Source: an uncultured Eubacteriales bacterium
Lineage (GTDB): Bacteria; Bacillota; Clostridia; Lachnospirales; Lachnospiraceae
Reading direction: 5' to 3'
NCBI GenBank assembly: GCA_900321145.1
Contig: ONVB01000112.1
Coordinates: forward strand, 1-15,620
DNA length: 15,620 bases
This document shows positions 6,910-14,825 of the stretch, one piece after another; within the stretch, counting starts at the first letter, position 1, and each line of letters opens with the position of its first letter. The translations under genes and the position numbers were made by a program. The notes below the pieces were generated by a model, which worked only from the letters and a program-made list of their open reading frames with translations, did not search any database and had not been told where the DNA came from.

Positions 6910-9384
6910 TTACTGTGAGACTGTTTTTTTGGTGGCCGTCTTTTTAAATGTAACGCGGCCGTCGGTAACCGATACCGTGATCCGGCTTCCCGGCACTGCC
7001 CTGCCCGAGAGAACCTCCTCGGCAAGCCTGTCCTCTATCTCACTCTGGATAGTCCTCTTTAACGGTCTCGCGCCGTACTTCTTGTCATAACCCTTATCGA
7101 AGATAAAGTCCTTCAGTTTTGCTCCGTAAGAAAGCTCTATGTCAAGATTATCCTTGGCACGTTTTTTGAGCTCCTTAAGCATAAGCCCGCTTATCTCCTT
7201 CACATCCTCCCTGGTCAGAGAACGGAACACTATTATGTCATCGATACGGTTCAAAAACTCCGGCTTGAACATGCGCTTGACCTCTTCCATCACGCCTGCC
7301 TTCATATCCTTGTGCTCGCTCTCCGCATCGTCGGCAACTGAGAAACCGAGCTTTTTCGGATCTACGATCCTCTGTGCGCCGGCATTGCTCGTCATGATTA
7401 TTATCGCATTCTTGAAATCCGTAGTCCTTCCTTTCGAATCAGTGATACGGCCGTCATCCAAAACCTGGAGCAATATGTTGAACACATCCGGATGCGCCTT
7501 CTCTATCTCGTCGAACAGGACCACGGAATACGGGTGTTTTCTCACCTGCTCCGCAAGCTGTCCGCCCTCATCAAAGCCCACATATCCCGGAGGAGAGCCT
7601 ATCATCTTTGATACACTGTGCTTCTCCATATATTCGGACATATCGACCCTGATAAGCGCCTTTTCATCACCGAACACCGCCTCGGCAAGAGCCTTTGAAA
7701 GCTCGGTCTTACCTACGCCGGTAGGTCCGAGGAAAAGAAATGAACCGATCGGCCTTTTGGGATCCTTCAAGCCTGCTCTGCCTCTTCTTATAGCCTTTGA
7801 GAGAGCATCCACAGCCTCATTCTGTCCCACAACCCTCTTGTGAAGGGTCTTTTCAAGGCTGAGAAGCTTAGATGACTCCGACTGTGTTATCCTCGCGATC
7901 GGAATCTTGGTCCATACGGATACCACATCGGCTACATCCTCCTCGGTCACGGAAAGAGCTTCACCATCTAAGCTTTTAAGCTTAAGCTTTGTCTTCTCTA
8001 TCCTGCTTCTGTCCTTCTCGATAAGTCTGTTTATCTCGGTGGCCGCCTCGATATCACCCTTGGAAAGCGCTTCTTCAAGCTCCTCCGTCAGTTCCTTTTC
8101 ATCCTCTTCTATTCTTCTTAAGCCCTTATCGTTCTTAAAGAGACCTAACTTTTTCCTCGAAGATGCCTCATCTATCAAGTCTATCGCCTTGTCAGGCAGA
8201 AAACGATCGTTGATATATCTGACGGAGTACCTGACTGCAGCGTCTATCGCATCCTCACATATGGTCACTCCGTGATGCTCCTCGTACTTGTCCCTGAGTC
8301 CGTAGAGTATGTCAATGGTCTGGGCCTCTGTCGGCTCCTCTACCGCAACAGGCTGAAAACGCCTCTCCAAAGCCGCATCCTTCTCCACATATTTCCTGTA
8401 TTCATCGGCCGTTGTTGCTCCGATAAGCTGAACCTCACCTCTTGACAGAGCGGGCTTTAGGATATTTGCCGCATCAAGAGCACCCTCTGCTCCGCCGGCA
8501 CCGATAAGTGTATGCAGCTCATCCACGAAAAGGATTATATTGCCTGCATTCCTTACCTCGTTTATCACATTCTTTATTCTCTCTTCAAACTCGCCTCTGT
8601 ACTTGGAACCGGCGACCATGCTGCTGATATCTAAGCTTACCACCCTTTTTTCCGCAAGTAGTTCCGGTACGGCTCCCGAGGCAAGCAAAGAAGCCATCCC
8701 TTCAACCACCGCGGTCTTTCCGACTCCCGGCTCGCCTATCAGGCATGGATTATTCTTCATGCGTCTGCAGAGAACCTGCATGACTCTCTCTATCTCGGCA
8801 CTTCGCCCGATCACCGGGTCGAGCATGCCGTCCGCGGCAAGCTTTGTCATATCCCTGCTGTACTGATCTAAGGTAGGTGTGTTCGACTTTTCCTTCTTCT
8901 TCCCGGGGTTTTTCAGCTGAGCATATTCCTTCTTTGCTCTCGTCTGATCCACTCCGCAGGCAGTCAGCGTATCCACATAGACCTGCTGTACATTTACGGA
9001 CATTGTGTTAAACAGCTTTACCGCTATGCTGTCGTTATCCTGAAGCATAGCCAAAAGAAGCTGCTCCGTGCCTATCGCAGGCGCATGCATCCTCTTTGCC
9101 TCGGCGGCCGCCTTGTCAAGAACCGTTTTAAGCCTCTCGGAGTAGGTCACCTTCTTCTTCCCGCCGCCTGCTCCGCTGTACTCCTTGCTCGTTGTCAGAT
9201 AGTGCCTGATCTCTTTTGCGTTGACACCGTTTTCCAAAAGGATCTGCCACGAGCTTCCTCCGGGGCAGGTTGTCATGGCATAGAGCAGATGCCCGGTGCC
9301 CACATAGCTGTGCTTCAATTCCGTTGCGGTCATCTCCGCCACACCAAGCAGCTCCTCGGCAAACTCGGTATATCTCTTCTCCAT
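6910..9384 (-). CDS. clpC: ClpC-type AAA+ unfoldase (Hsp100), partner of ClpP
   Basis: The protein has 824 residues, normal for ClpC. It has an N-domain with two Clp repeats (1-150) and AAA1 with Walker A GEPGVGKT (217-224), Walker B ILFVDE (284-289) and arginines R341/R342. A short middle domain with a UVR-like helix (about 425-470) follows. AAA2 has Walker A GPTGVGKT (553-560), the GYVG pore loop (600-603), Walker B VVLFDE (621-626), sensor-1 TSN (665-667) and sensor-2 GARPLKR. An LGF tripeptide at 679-681 fits the ClpP-docking loop. It should unfold proteins for degradation by ClpP. It starts five bases after the purD stop, and its GGAGG site lies inside the end of purD, so it is expressed with the purine genes. 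ctsR, mcsA and mcsB, common partners in Firmicutes, are absent here. In the first Clp repeat the motif reads VGTGHLL (G31) where B. subtilis has a glutamate; the second repeat keeps it (GTEQLL, E107). Confidence 0.96.
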   Translation of the reverse strand: MEKRYTEFAEELLGVAEMTATELKHSYVGTGHLLYAMTTCPGGSSWQILLENGVNAKEIRHYLTTSKEYSGAGGGKKKVTYSERLKTVLDKAAAEAKRMHAPAIGTEQLLLAMLQDNDSIAVKLFNTMSVNVQQVYVDTLTACGVDQTRAKKEYAQLKNPGKKKEKSNTPTLDQYSRDMTKLAADGMLDPVIGRSAEIERVMQVLCRRMKNNPCLIGEPGVGKTAVVEGMASLLASGAVPELLAEKRVVSLDISSMVAGSKYRGEFEERIKNVINEVRNAGNIILFVDELHTLIGAGGAEGALDAANILKPALSRGEVQLIGATTADEYRKYVEKDAALERRFQPVAVEEPTEAQTIDILYGLRDKYEEHHGVTICEDAIDAAVRYSVRYINDRFLPDKAIDLIDEASSRKKLGLFKNDKGLRRIEEDEKELTEELEEALSKGDIEAATEINRLIEKDRSRIEKTKLKLKSLDGEALSVTEEDVADVVSVWTKIPIARITQSESSKLLSLEKTLHKRVVGQNEAVDALSKAIRRGRAGLKDPKRPIGSFLFLGPTGVGKTELSKALAEAVFGDEKALIRVDMSEYMEKHSVSKMIGSPPGYVGFDEGGQLAEQVRKHPYSVVLFDEIEKAHPDVFNILLQVLDDGRITDSKGRTTDFKNAIIIMTSNAGAQRIVDPKKLGFSVADDAESEHKDMKAGVMEEVKRMFKPEFLNRIDDIIVFRSLTREDVKEISGLMLKELKKRAKDNLDIELSYGAKLKDFIFDKGYDKKYGARPLKRTIQSEIEDRLAEEVLSGRAVPGSRITVSVTDGRVTFKKTATKKTVSQ

Positions 9385-9389
9385 GAACC

Positions 9390-10667
9390 TTAAGCCTCCG
9401 CCTCGTCTATCGCCTTGCCGATATCATGTCTCATATATTTATTCTCAAAAGAAATGAGTTCGGTCGCCTTGTATGCGTTGGCTCTTGCTTCCTTAAGACT
9501 GCTGCCGAGCGCAGTTACTCCGAGCACTCTTCCGCCGTTTGTAACTACATCATCACCGTCAAACTTCGTTCCCGAATGGAACACAAAGTAGTCATCCCTT
9601 CCCTCGAAGCTCTCGAGTCCGCTTATCTTAAAGCCTTTCTTATAGGAAAGCGGATAACCGTCTGATGCGAGCATTACACATACGGCCGCATTGTCCTCAA
9701 ATTCAAGATCTATCCTGTCAAGTGTTCCGTCGGCGCAGGCCTCCATCACATCTATTATGTCATTCTTCATCCTCGGTATCACGACCTGGGCTTCAGGATC
9801 GCCGAAACGCGCGTTAAACTCAAGCACCTTCGGGCCATCCGGTGTAAGCATAAGTCCGCAGAACAAAACGCCTTTAAACTCCCTGCCCTCAGCCTTCATA
9901 GCCGCGATCGTCGGTCCGTATATCTTCTCCTTGCAGAAACGGTCAACCTCCTCGGTATAGAAGGGGCTCGGTGAAAATGTACCCATGCCGCCGGTATTAA
10001 GTCCCGTATCACCGTCTCCGGCACGCTTGTGATCCTGTGCGGAGGTCATGGGAAGTATCGTAGTTCCGTCCGAGTAGCAGAGAACCGATACCTCTCTTCC
10101 GGTCATAAACTCCTCCACCACAAGCTTATTGCCCGCATCGCCGAACTTCCTGTCGACCATGATCTCATCAACCCCGGCAAGCGCCTCATCCAAGGTATTG
10201 CAGATAAGCACGCCCTTGCCAAGTGCCAGTCCGTCGGCCTTAAGCACTATCGGAAGCTTCGCAGACTTTAAGTATTCCTTCGCCGAGTCCACATCCGTAA
10301 ATGTCTCGTAAGCCGCCGTAGGTATGTTATACTTTTTCATCAGTTCCTTTGAAAATGCCTTTGATGCCTCGATTATGGCAGCATTCGCCCTCGGTCCGAA
10401 GGTCTTGATGCCCGCATCAAGGAAAACATCCGCAACTCCCGCAGCAAGAGGATCGTCCGGTCCAACTATAACAAAGTCAATCTCCTTTTCCTTCGCAAAT
10501 GCAAGCAGCGCCTCCTTATCCATCACGGATATATCCTTACACTCCGCAAGCTTTGCTATACCCGCATTTCCGGGACATGCATAAAGTGCATCGACTCTGC
10601 CGCTCTTCTTACATGCCCACGCTATGGCATGCTCTCTTCCGCCGCCACCGACTATCATAACCTTCAT
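9390..10667 (-). CDS. purD: Phosphoribosylamine-glycine ligase (GAR synthetase)
   Basis: The protein has 425 residues and catalyses ATP-dependent joining of glycine to phosphoribosylamine, the second step of purine synthesis. Visible motifs are the N-terminal KVMIVGGGGREHAIAW, the ATP-grasp segment PIVLKADGLALGKGV (139-153), LNTGGMGTFSP (223-233) and the metal/ATP site LEFNARFGDPEAQ (282-294). ATG at 10667 is chosen over an upstream in-frame codon at 10736, because MKVMIVGG is the standard family start and AAAGGAA precedes it; the longer frame would add 23 residues that overlap purN. It follows purN by 17 bp and precedes clpC by 5 bp. purH, often found between purN and purD in Firmicutes, is missing at this place. 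Confidence 0.97.
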   Translation of the reverse strand: MKVMIVGGGGREHAIAWACKKSGRVDALYACPGNAGIAKLAECKDISVMDKEALLAFAKEKEIDFVIVGPDDPLAAGVADVFLDAGIKTFGPRANAAIIEASKAFSKELMKKYNIPTAAYETFTDVDSAKEYLKSAKLPIVLKADGLALGKGVLICNTLDEALAGVDEIMVDRKFGDAGNKLVVEEFMTGREVSVLCYSDGTTILPMTSAQDHKRAGDGDTGLNTGGMGTFSPSPFYTEEVDRFCKEKIYGPTIAAMKAEGREFKGVLFCGLMLTPDGPKVLEFNARFGDPEAQVVIPRMKNDIIDVMEACADGTLDRIDLEFEDNAAVCVMLASDGYPLSYKKGFKISGLESFEGRDDYFVFHSGTKFDGDDVVTNGGRVLGVTALGSSLKEARANAYKATELISFENKYMRHDIGKAIDEAEA

Positions 10668-10684
10668 AGTAATAATTCCTTTCT

Positions 10685-11278
10685 TTACAGTTTTCCGTTC
10701 GCTATCATATCTATAGCCTGAGGAAGCAGCTTCCACTCCGCTTCCTCCATGATCCTTCTCTGAAGTACCTCCGGGGTATCGCCCTTTTTAACCTCAACCG
10801 CCTTCTGGAGTATGATCGGGCCTGTGTCAGTTCCCTTATCCACAAAATGTACCGTCGCACCGGATACCTTCACTCCGCGCGCAAGCGCCGCTTCGTGCAC
10901 CTTTAAGCCGTAGTAGCCCGTACCGCAGAAGGACGGGATAAGTGACGGATGAATATTGATTATCTTATTTTCGTACTTATCTATCATCTTCTCGGGGATG
11001 ACAACAAGGAAGCCCGCAAGAACTATAAGGTCGGGCTTATAGCTGTCCACGCGCTCAAGGAGCCTGTCGTTGAACTCATCCCTTGAAGCAAAGTCCTTTG
11101 CGGAGCAGACCTCAGCGGGAATACCGGCCAAAGCAGCCCTGTCAAGAGACTTCACTCCGTAGTTATTGCTTATCACTCCCACAAGCTCGGTGTTGGTCAC
11201 CTCACCCGATTTTACCGCATCTATTATAGCCTGAAGGTTGGTGCCGCCTCCCGACACCATTACAAGAACTCTTAACAT
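10685..11278 (-). CDS. purN: Phosphoribosylglycinamide formyltransferase (GAR transformylase)
   Basis: The protein has 197 residues and transfers the formyl group of 10-formyl-tetrahydrofolate to GAR, the third step of purine synthesis. Motifs include the N-terminal VLVMVSGGGTNLQAI, the catalytic NIHPSLIPSF (N108, H110), and SGATVHFVDKGTDTGPI (from 139) with D151 as the expected catalytic aspartate. The length is typical of the folate-dependent PurN. The ATG overlaps the purM stop by seven bases (ATGTTAA), which suggests translational coupling. Confidence 0.97.
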   Translation of the reverse strand: MLRVLVMVSGGGTNLQAIIDAVKSGEVTNTELVGVISNNYGVKSLDRAALAGIPAEVCSAKDFASRDEFNDRLLERVDSYKPDLIVLAGFLVVIPEKMIDKYENKIINIHPSLIPSFCGTGYYGLKVHEAALARGVKVSGATVHFVDKGTDTGPIILQKAVEVKKGDTPEVLQRRIMEEAEWKLLPQAIDMIANGKL

Positions 11279-12297
11279 AGCTCTACTCCCTTTTCTCCTG
11301 CCTTGACCTCGCCGACAAGATATGCCTTCTCGCCCGCATCGCTTAAAGCCTTTAACGCCTTATCGGCATCTGCGGCATCTACGGCAAGCACCATGCCGAG
11401 TCCCATGTTAAATGTATTGTACATCATATGTTCGTCCACATCTCCGTTCTTGGCGATAAGCCCGAAGATAGGCGGAACATCATATGAATTCTTGTTGACC
11501 ACAGCTTTCACTCCATCGGGGAGCATGCGCGGGATGTTCTCATAGAAGCCGCCGCCGGTGATATGACTTGCTCCCTTTATGGTAACTCCGGCGTCCCTGA
11601 CGCTCTTTAATGCCTTAACATATATCCTTGTAGGCTCGATAAGAGCATCACCGAGTGTACGTCCGAGTTCATCGTAATGTCTGCTTAATGCATCCTCGGT
11701 CATATTAAACACCTTTCTCACAAGCGAGAAGCCGTTGGAATGAACACCGCTTGACGCAAGACCGATAAGCGAGTCGCCGGGCTTTATATCTTCGCCCGTG
11801 ATCATATCCTTTCTATCGACAACACCTACGGCAAAGCCGGCAAGATCATACTCATCCTCGGGCATAAGTCCCGGGTGCTCGGCAGTCTCACCGCCGACAA
11901 GAGCGGCCCCTGCCTGCACACAGCCCTCAGCTACACCGCTCACTATCTTCGCTATCTTCTCGGGATAATTCTTACCGCATGCTATATAATCCAGGAAAAA
12001 GAGGGGCTCACCACCCGAGCAGGCGATGTCATTTACACACATAGCCACACAGTCTATGCCTATCGTGTCATGCTTGTCCATGATAAAAGCAAGCTTAACC
12101 TTGGTACCGCAGCCGTCAGTACCCGAGAGAAGTACCGGCTCTTCCATTTTCGCTATGGTTTTTAAGTCAAATGCACCGGCGAACCCTCCGATGCCTCCCA
12201 AAACCTCGGGTCTTACAGTTCTTTTAATGTGTTCCTTGATAAGCTCGACAGACTTGTAGCCTGCCTCTATATCCACACCTGCCTTCTTGTAATCCAT
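11272..12297 (-). CDS. purM: Phosphoribosylformylglycinamidine cyclo-ligase (AIR synthetase)
   Basis: The protein has 341 residues and converts FGAM to AIR with ATP, the fifth step of purine synthesis. Motifs are SGTDGCGTKVKLA (58-70), VNDIACSGGEPLFFLDY (88-104), GGETAEHPG (135-143; many homologs have methionine at the histidine position) and GASHITGGGFYENIPR (242-257). The start ATG has a strong AAAGGAGG site seven bases upstream. It is the first gene of purM-purN-purD-clpC. The leader is only about 40 bases, with no room for a purine riboswitch. Confidence 0.97.
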   Translation of the reverse strand: MDYKKAGVDIEAGYKSVELIKEHIKRTVRPEVLGGIGGFAGAFDLKTIAKMEEPVLLSGTDGCGTKVKLAFIMDKHDTIGIDCVAMCVNDIACSGGEPLFFLDYIACGKNYPEKIAKIVSGVAEGCVQAGAALVGGETAEHPGLMPEDEYDLAGFAVGVVDRKDMITGEDIKPGDSLIGLASSGVHSNGFSLVRKVFNMTEDALSRHYDELGRTLGDALIEPTRIYVKALKSVRDAGVTIKGASHITGGGFYENIPRMLPDGVKAVVNKNSYDVPPIFGLIAKNGDVDEHMMYNTFNMGLGMVLAVDAADADKALKALSDAGEKAYLVGEVKAGEKGVELC

Positions 12298-12343
12298 TTT
12301 TTGCCTCCTTTATATAAAAAGTGAATTGTTTCGCTAAATGTGT

Positions 12344-12372
12344 ATATTACCATAAAAAGATGTGTTAATCAA
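12344..12372 (-). promoter_or_regulatory. Promoter of the purM-purN-purD-clpC operon
   Basis: Minus strand TTGATT (12367-12372), a 17-base spacer and TAATAT (12344-12349), with an upstream TGG that makes an extended -10. Transcription should start about 12337, 40 bases before the purM ATG. It is back to back with the plus-strand promoter at 12388-12416. Confidence 0.7.
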
Positions 12373-12387
12373 CGATAAACCACAGTC

Positions 12388-12416
12388 TTGCCACTTAATA
12401 AATTATATGTTAAAAT
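12388..12416 (+). promoter_or_regulatory. Promoter of the LacI-like sensor/GGDEF gene
   Basis: TTGCCA (12388-12393), a 17-base spacer and TAAAAT (12411-12416), each one base off consensus, with TGT before the -10. Transcription would begin about 12423, giving a leader of about 36 bases. The two divergent -35 boxes are separated by 15 bases (12373-12387), so one bound regulator could affect both. Confidence 0.72.
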
Positions 12417-12445
12417 ATTGAAAGGTTTAAGTAAAAGGCATGATT

Positions 12446-12461
12446 GGAGGATGCTAACGTG
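12446..12461 (+). promoter_or_regulatory. Ribosome binding site that fixes a GTG start
   Basis: GGAGG (12446-12450) is followed by eight bases and GTG (12459-12461). The in-frame TTG at 12444 overlaps this site and so cannot use it, and the ATG at 12440 reaches a stop after five codons. GTG is therefore the likely start. Confidence 0.8.
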
Positions 12462-14780
12462 GGAAAGACAGACTCAAGACTGAATATAGGCTTTTTTACC
12501 TGCCACTTGGATAACGATTACGCTTACGAGGTCTGCAAGGGCGTTGATTATGCTGCCAAGCAGTATGATGTCAATCTGATCATATTTCCCGGCATGTATA
12601 TGAATGCCGCTTATGACGATCCGATGAACGCAAGATTTGATTATCAGTATAACTCCATCTTTTACTATGCTTCAAAGCAGAACCTTGACGCAATAATCGT
12701 TGCTGTCGGTTCCATAGGCAGCTTTCTTTCCCAGAGCGATATACACAAGTTCCTCGCAAATTATGACATACCCATACTTACGATCGAGATTGAAGTTTCC
12801 GGATATCCTTACCTTTACACCGAGGGCGTGACGGGCATGAAGCTCGCGGTCGAGCACCTTATTAAGAATCACAAGTGCAGTCATATAGGCTTCATCAGCG
12901 GTCGCCAGGAAAATGCGGATGCCATGGAGCGTCTCGAAACCTACAAAGAGGTTCTCGTCGAAAACAATCTTCCCGTAGACGAAGATCTCATAGCTTACGG
13001 AGATTTCTCGGAATACACGGTAGAACTGGTTGGCGACCTTCTCGACAGGCACCCCGAGATCGATGCTTTGGTTTTCGCAAACGACCAGATGGCCTCCGGC
13101 GGTTATACTGCCATCAAAGCCCGCGGGCTTGAGATAGGACGGGATATACTTGTCACAGGTTATGATGATTCACCTGTATCCATGATCCTCGATCCCCAGC
13201 TTACTACAGTCCATAATCAGATCATAGATATGGGCTACAACGCCATAAAGAAAGCCATAGACCTTATCGAGGTCGGCTTTACCGATATAAATACTCTGAC
13301 TTCAAGCCTTGTCATACGCTCCTCATGCGGCTGCGGTGAGTGCCGTACAAGGCAGGTATGCGCAACCCACAAAAAGATAGACCCATCTTCCGATCCTCAC
13401 GAGATCAAGAACTTTATCCTTGATTACACCTTGGAGAACTTCAAGGATTCATTTATCTATTATGAACTCAAGGATTCGTTCAAGATGCTTTTAAGTCCCA
13501 TTTTAAGCGCTGTTATGTCCGGCGAATCCCCGGACAGCAAGCCGGTCAGGGAGATACTGCTGGACCTGCTTAAAAAGCCACTGTTCAGCACTTACTTTAC
13601 CATAGACAGACTGAGCTATGTGATCAACGAATTCTCGATCATGATACAGGATCTGATTGAAGACGAAGCCCTGAGCAACAAGGTTGCCGCATGCTTCTCG
13701 GACGTCATGTCCACTCTTATGCTGCATATCTCCAACACTCTGTTTATGACTGAACGCGAATATAAAAATGCCATATGGTCGTCTATGTATATAACCAGAG
13801 ATACCTTGGCTTACGGCGATGACGAGGAGTCCTGCTTCAGGCTTATTATGGATAAGCTTTCCAACTCCGGCTTCATAAGTTCTTATCTATACATCTACGA
13901 CGATCCGATCAGACTTATGCCGGACGGCTCATGGAAGATACCGAAGACTCTTCTGCTTCAGGCGGCCAATGATAAGGGAGTTACCACCTACCTTACGGGC
14001 AATGAGAGGATCATATCCTCCTCGGATATATTCTCCAACGCCTATACCCCGTTTGACAGGAGAAGAACCTTAGTCATAACTCCGCTTTTTACCAACAACA
14101 TACACTACGGGCTTTTCGTGGGCGAGATTGATATATCCCGTTTCGGAAATATATATCCGAACAGCCTTCAGCTCTCTACTTCGCTGAACTTTATCTCGCT
14201 TATGCAGCAGCAGCTCAAGGCTCAGGATCAGCTCGTACAGTCCGCCGAGGAATTGAACCAGAAGAACCAGCTTTTGAACAAGCTGTCCGTAACCGACGCC
14301 TTGACCGGCATAAACAACCGTCGCGGCTTCCTCGACAGTGTGCAGAGCTTAGTCACCGCGCACGAGAACGAAGGCAGGCGCGCTATGCTGATCTTTGCCG
14401 ACATGGACAACCTAAAGCAGGTAAATGACAAGTTCGGCCACAGCGACGGTGATTTCGCTATCAAAAGCATAGCAGATATCCTGACGGACAGTCTCGACGA
14501 GGAGGATATAGTCGGAAGGATCGGCGGTGATGAGTTCGTCGCTTTCACCTTTATCGAGGACGAAAATAAACCCGATCAGATCCTAAACCGCATCCGCCGC
14601 TATGACGACGACCTCAATGAAGACAGCGGAAAGCCTTACTTCATAGACTTGAGTTTGGGAACGAGCATATTCACCTGCAAGCCTTCGCTGAATATAGAGC
14701 TTGTACTCCACTCTGCCGATGTGGCTCTCTATGAGAATAAGAAAAATAAGAGAAAGAATGTAGAAAAAGATAAGCAATAA
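12459..14780 (+). CDS. Diguanylate cyclase with LacI-like ligand-binding domain
   Basis: The protein has 773 residues from the GTG start. Residues about 8-290 form a periplasmic-binding/LacI-type sugar-binding fold (LNIGFFTCHLDNDYAYEV; HIGFISGR; ALVFANDQMASGGYTAI; ILVTGYDDSPVS). There is no helix-turn-helix, signal peptide or membrane span, so it should sense a ligand in the cytoplasm. A cysteine-rich link (CGCGECRTRQVC, about 290-301) follows, then a helical region, a GAF-like segment (about 435-580) and a coiled coil (about 585-608). The GGDEF domain (about 610-765) has DALTGINNRRGF, FADMDNLKQVND and the intact GGDEF (689-693). The usual inhibitory RxxD is replaced by DEED, so product inhibition is not expected. 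It should make c-di-GMP from GTP in response to an unknown ligand. It is divergent from purM and converges on the coiled-coil gene. Confidence 0.92.
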   Translation: MGKTDSRLNIGFFTCHLDNDYAYEVCKGVDYAAKQYDVNLIIFPGMYMNAAYDDPMNARFDYQYNSIFYYASKQNLDAIIVAVGSIGSFLSQSDIHKFLANYDIPILTIEIEVSGYPYLYTEGVTGMKLAVEHLIKNHKCSHIGFISGRQENADAMERLETYKEVLVENNLPVDEDLIAYGDFSEYTVELVGDLLDRHPEIDALVFANDQMASGGYTAIKARGLEIGRDILVTGYDDSPVSMILDPQLTTVHNQIIDMGYNAIKKAIDLIEVGFTDINTLTSSLVIRSSCGCGECRTRQVCATHKKIDPSSDPHEIKNFILDYTLENFKDSFIYYELKDSFKMLLSPILSAVMSGESPDSKPVREILLDLLKKPLFSTYFTIDRLSYVINEFSIMIQDLIEDEALSNKVAACFSDVMSTLMLHISNTLFMTEREYKNAIWSSMYITRDTLAYGDDEESCFRLIMDKLSNSGFISSYLYIYDDPIRLMPDGSWKIPKTLLLQAANDKGVTTYLTGNERIISSSDIFSNAYTPFDRRRTLVITPLFTNNIHYGLFVGEIDISRFGNIYPNSLQLSTSLNFISLMQQQLKAQDQLVQSAEELNQKNQLLNKLSVTDALTGINNRRGFLDSVQSLVTAHENEGRRAMLIFADMDNLKQVNDKFGHSDGDFAIKSIADILTDSLDEEDIVGRIGGDEFVAFTFIEDENKPDQILNRIRRYDDDLNEDSGKPYFIDLSLGTSIFTCKPSLNIELVLHSADVALYENKKNKRKNVEKDKQ

Positions 14781-14785
14781 TATAA

Positions 14786-14825
14786 GAAAACAGGGGATGA
14801 GCTTCAATGCTCATCCCCTGTTTTC
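14786..14825. terminator. Bidirectional terminator between convergent genes
   Basis: A perfect 17-bp stem (GAAAACAGGGGATGAGC and its complement) closes a six-base loop, with A/T-rich ends on both sides that give U runs in either direction. It begins five bases after the stop of the plus-strand gene. For the minus-strand gene the stem is coding: its last codons form one arm, and the TGA stop (14806-14804) is in the loop. Confidence 0.88.

Noticed and set aside
7139..7843. Plus-strand open frame of 234 codons
   Set aside because: It lies wholly opposite clpC, is serine-rich in the way of an antisense shadow, and has no binding site or family resemblance.
10668..10736. N-terminal extension of PurD by 23 residues
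   Set aside because: It overlaps purN, lacks a binding site, and the family start MKVMIVGGGG is at 10667.
12297..12340. Purine riboswitch or PurR box before purM
   Set aside because: The leader is about 40 bases with no conserved aptamer core, and no PurBox-like repeat was recognised.
12300..12458. AT-rich intergenic region as a replication origin
   Set aside because: No DnaA-box cluster or dnaA/dnaN context is seen; two divergent promoters explain the composition.
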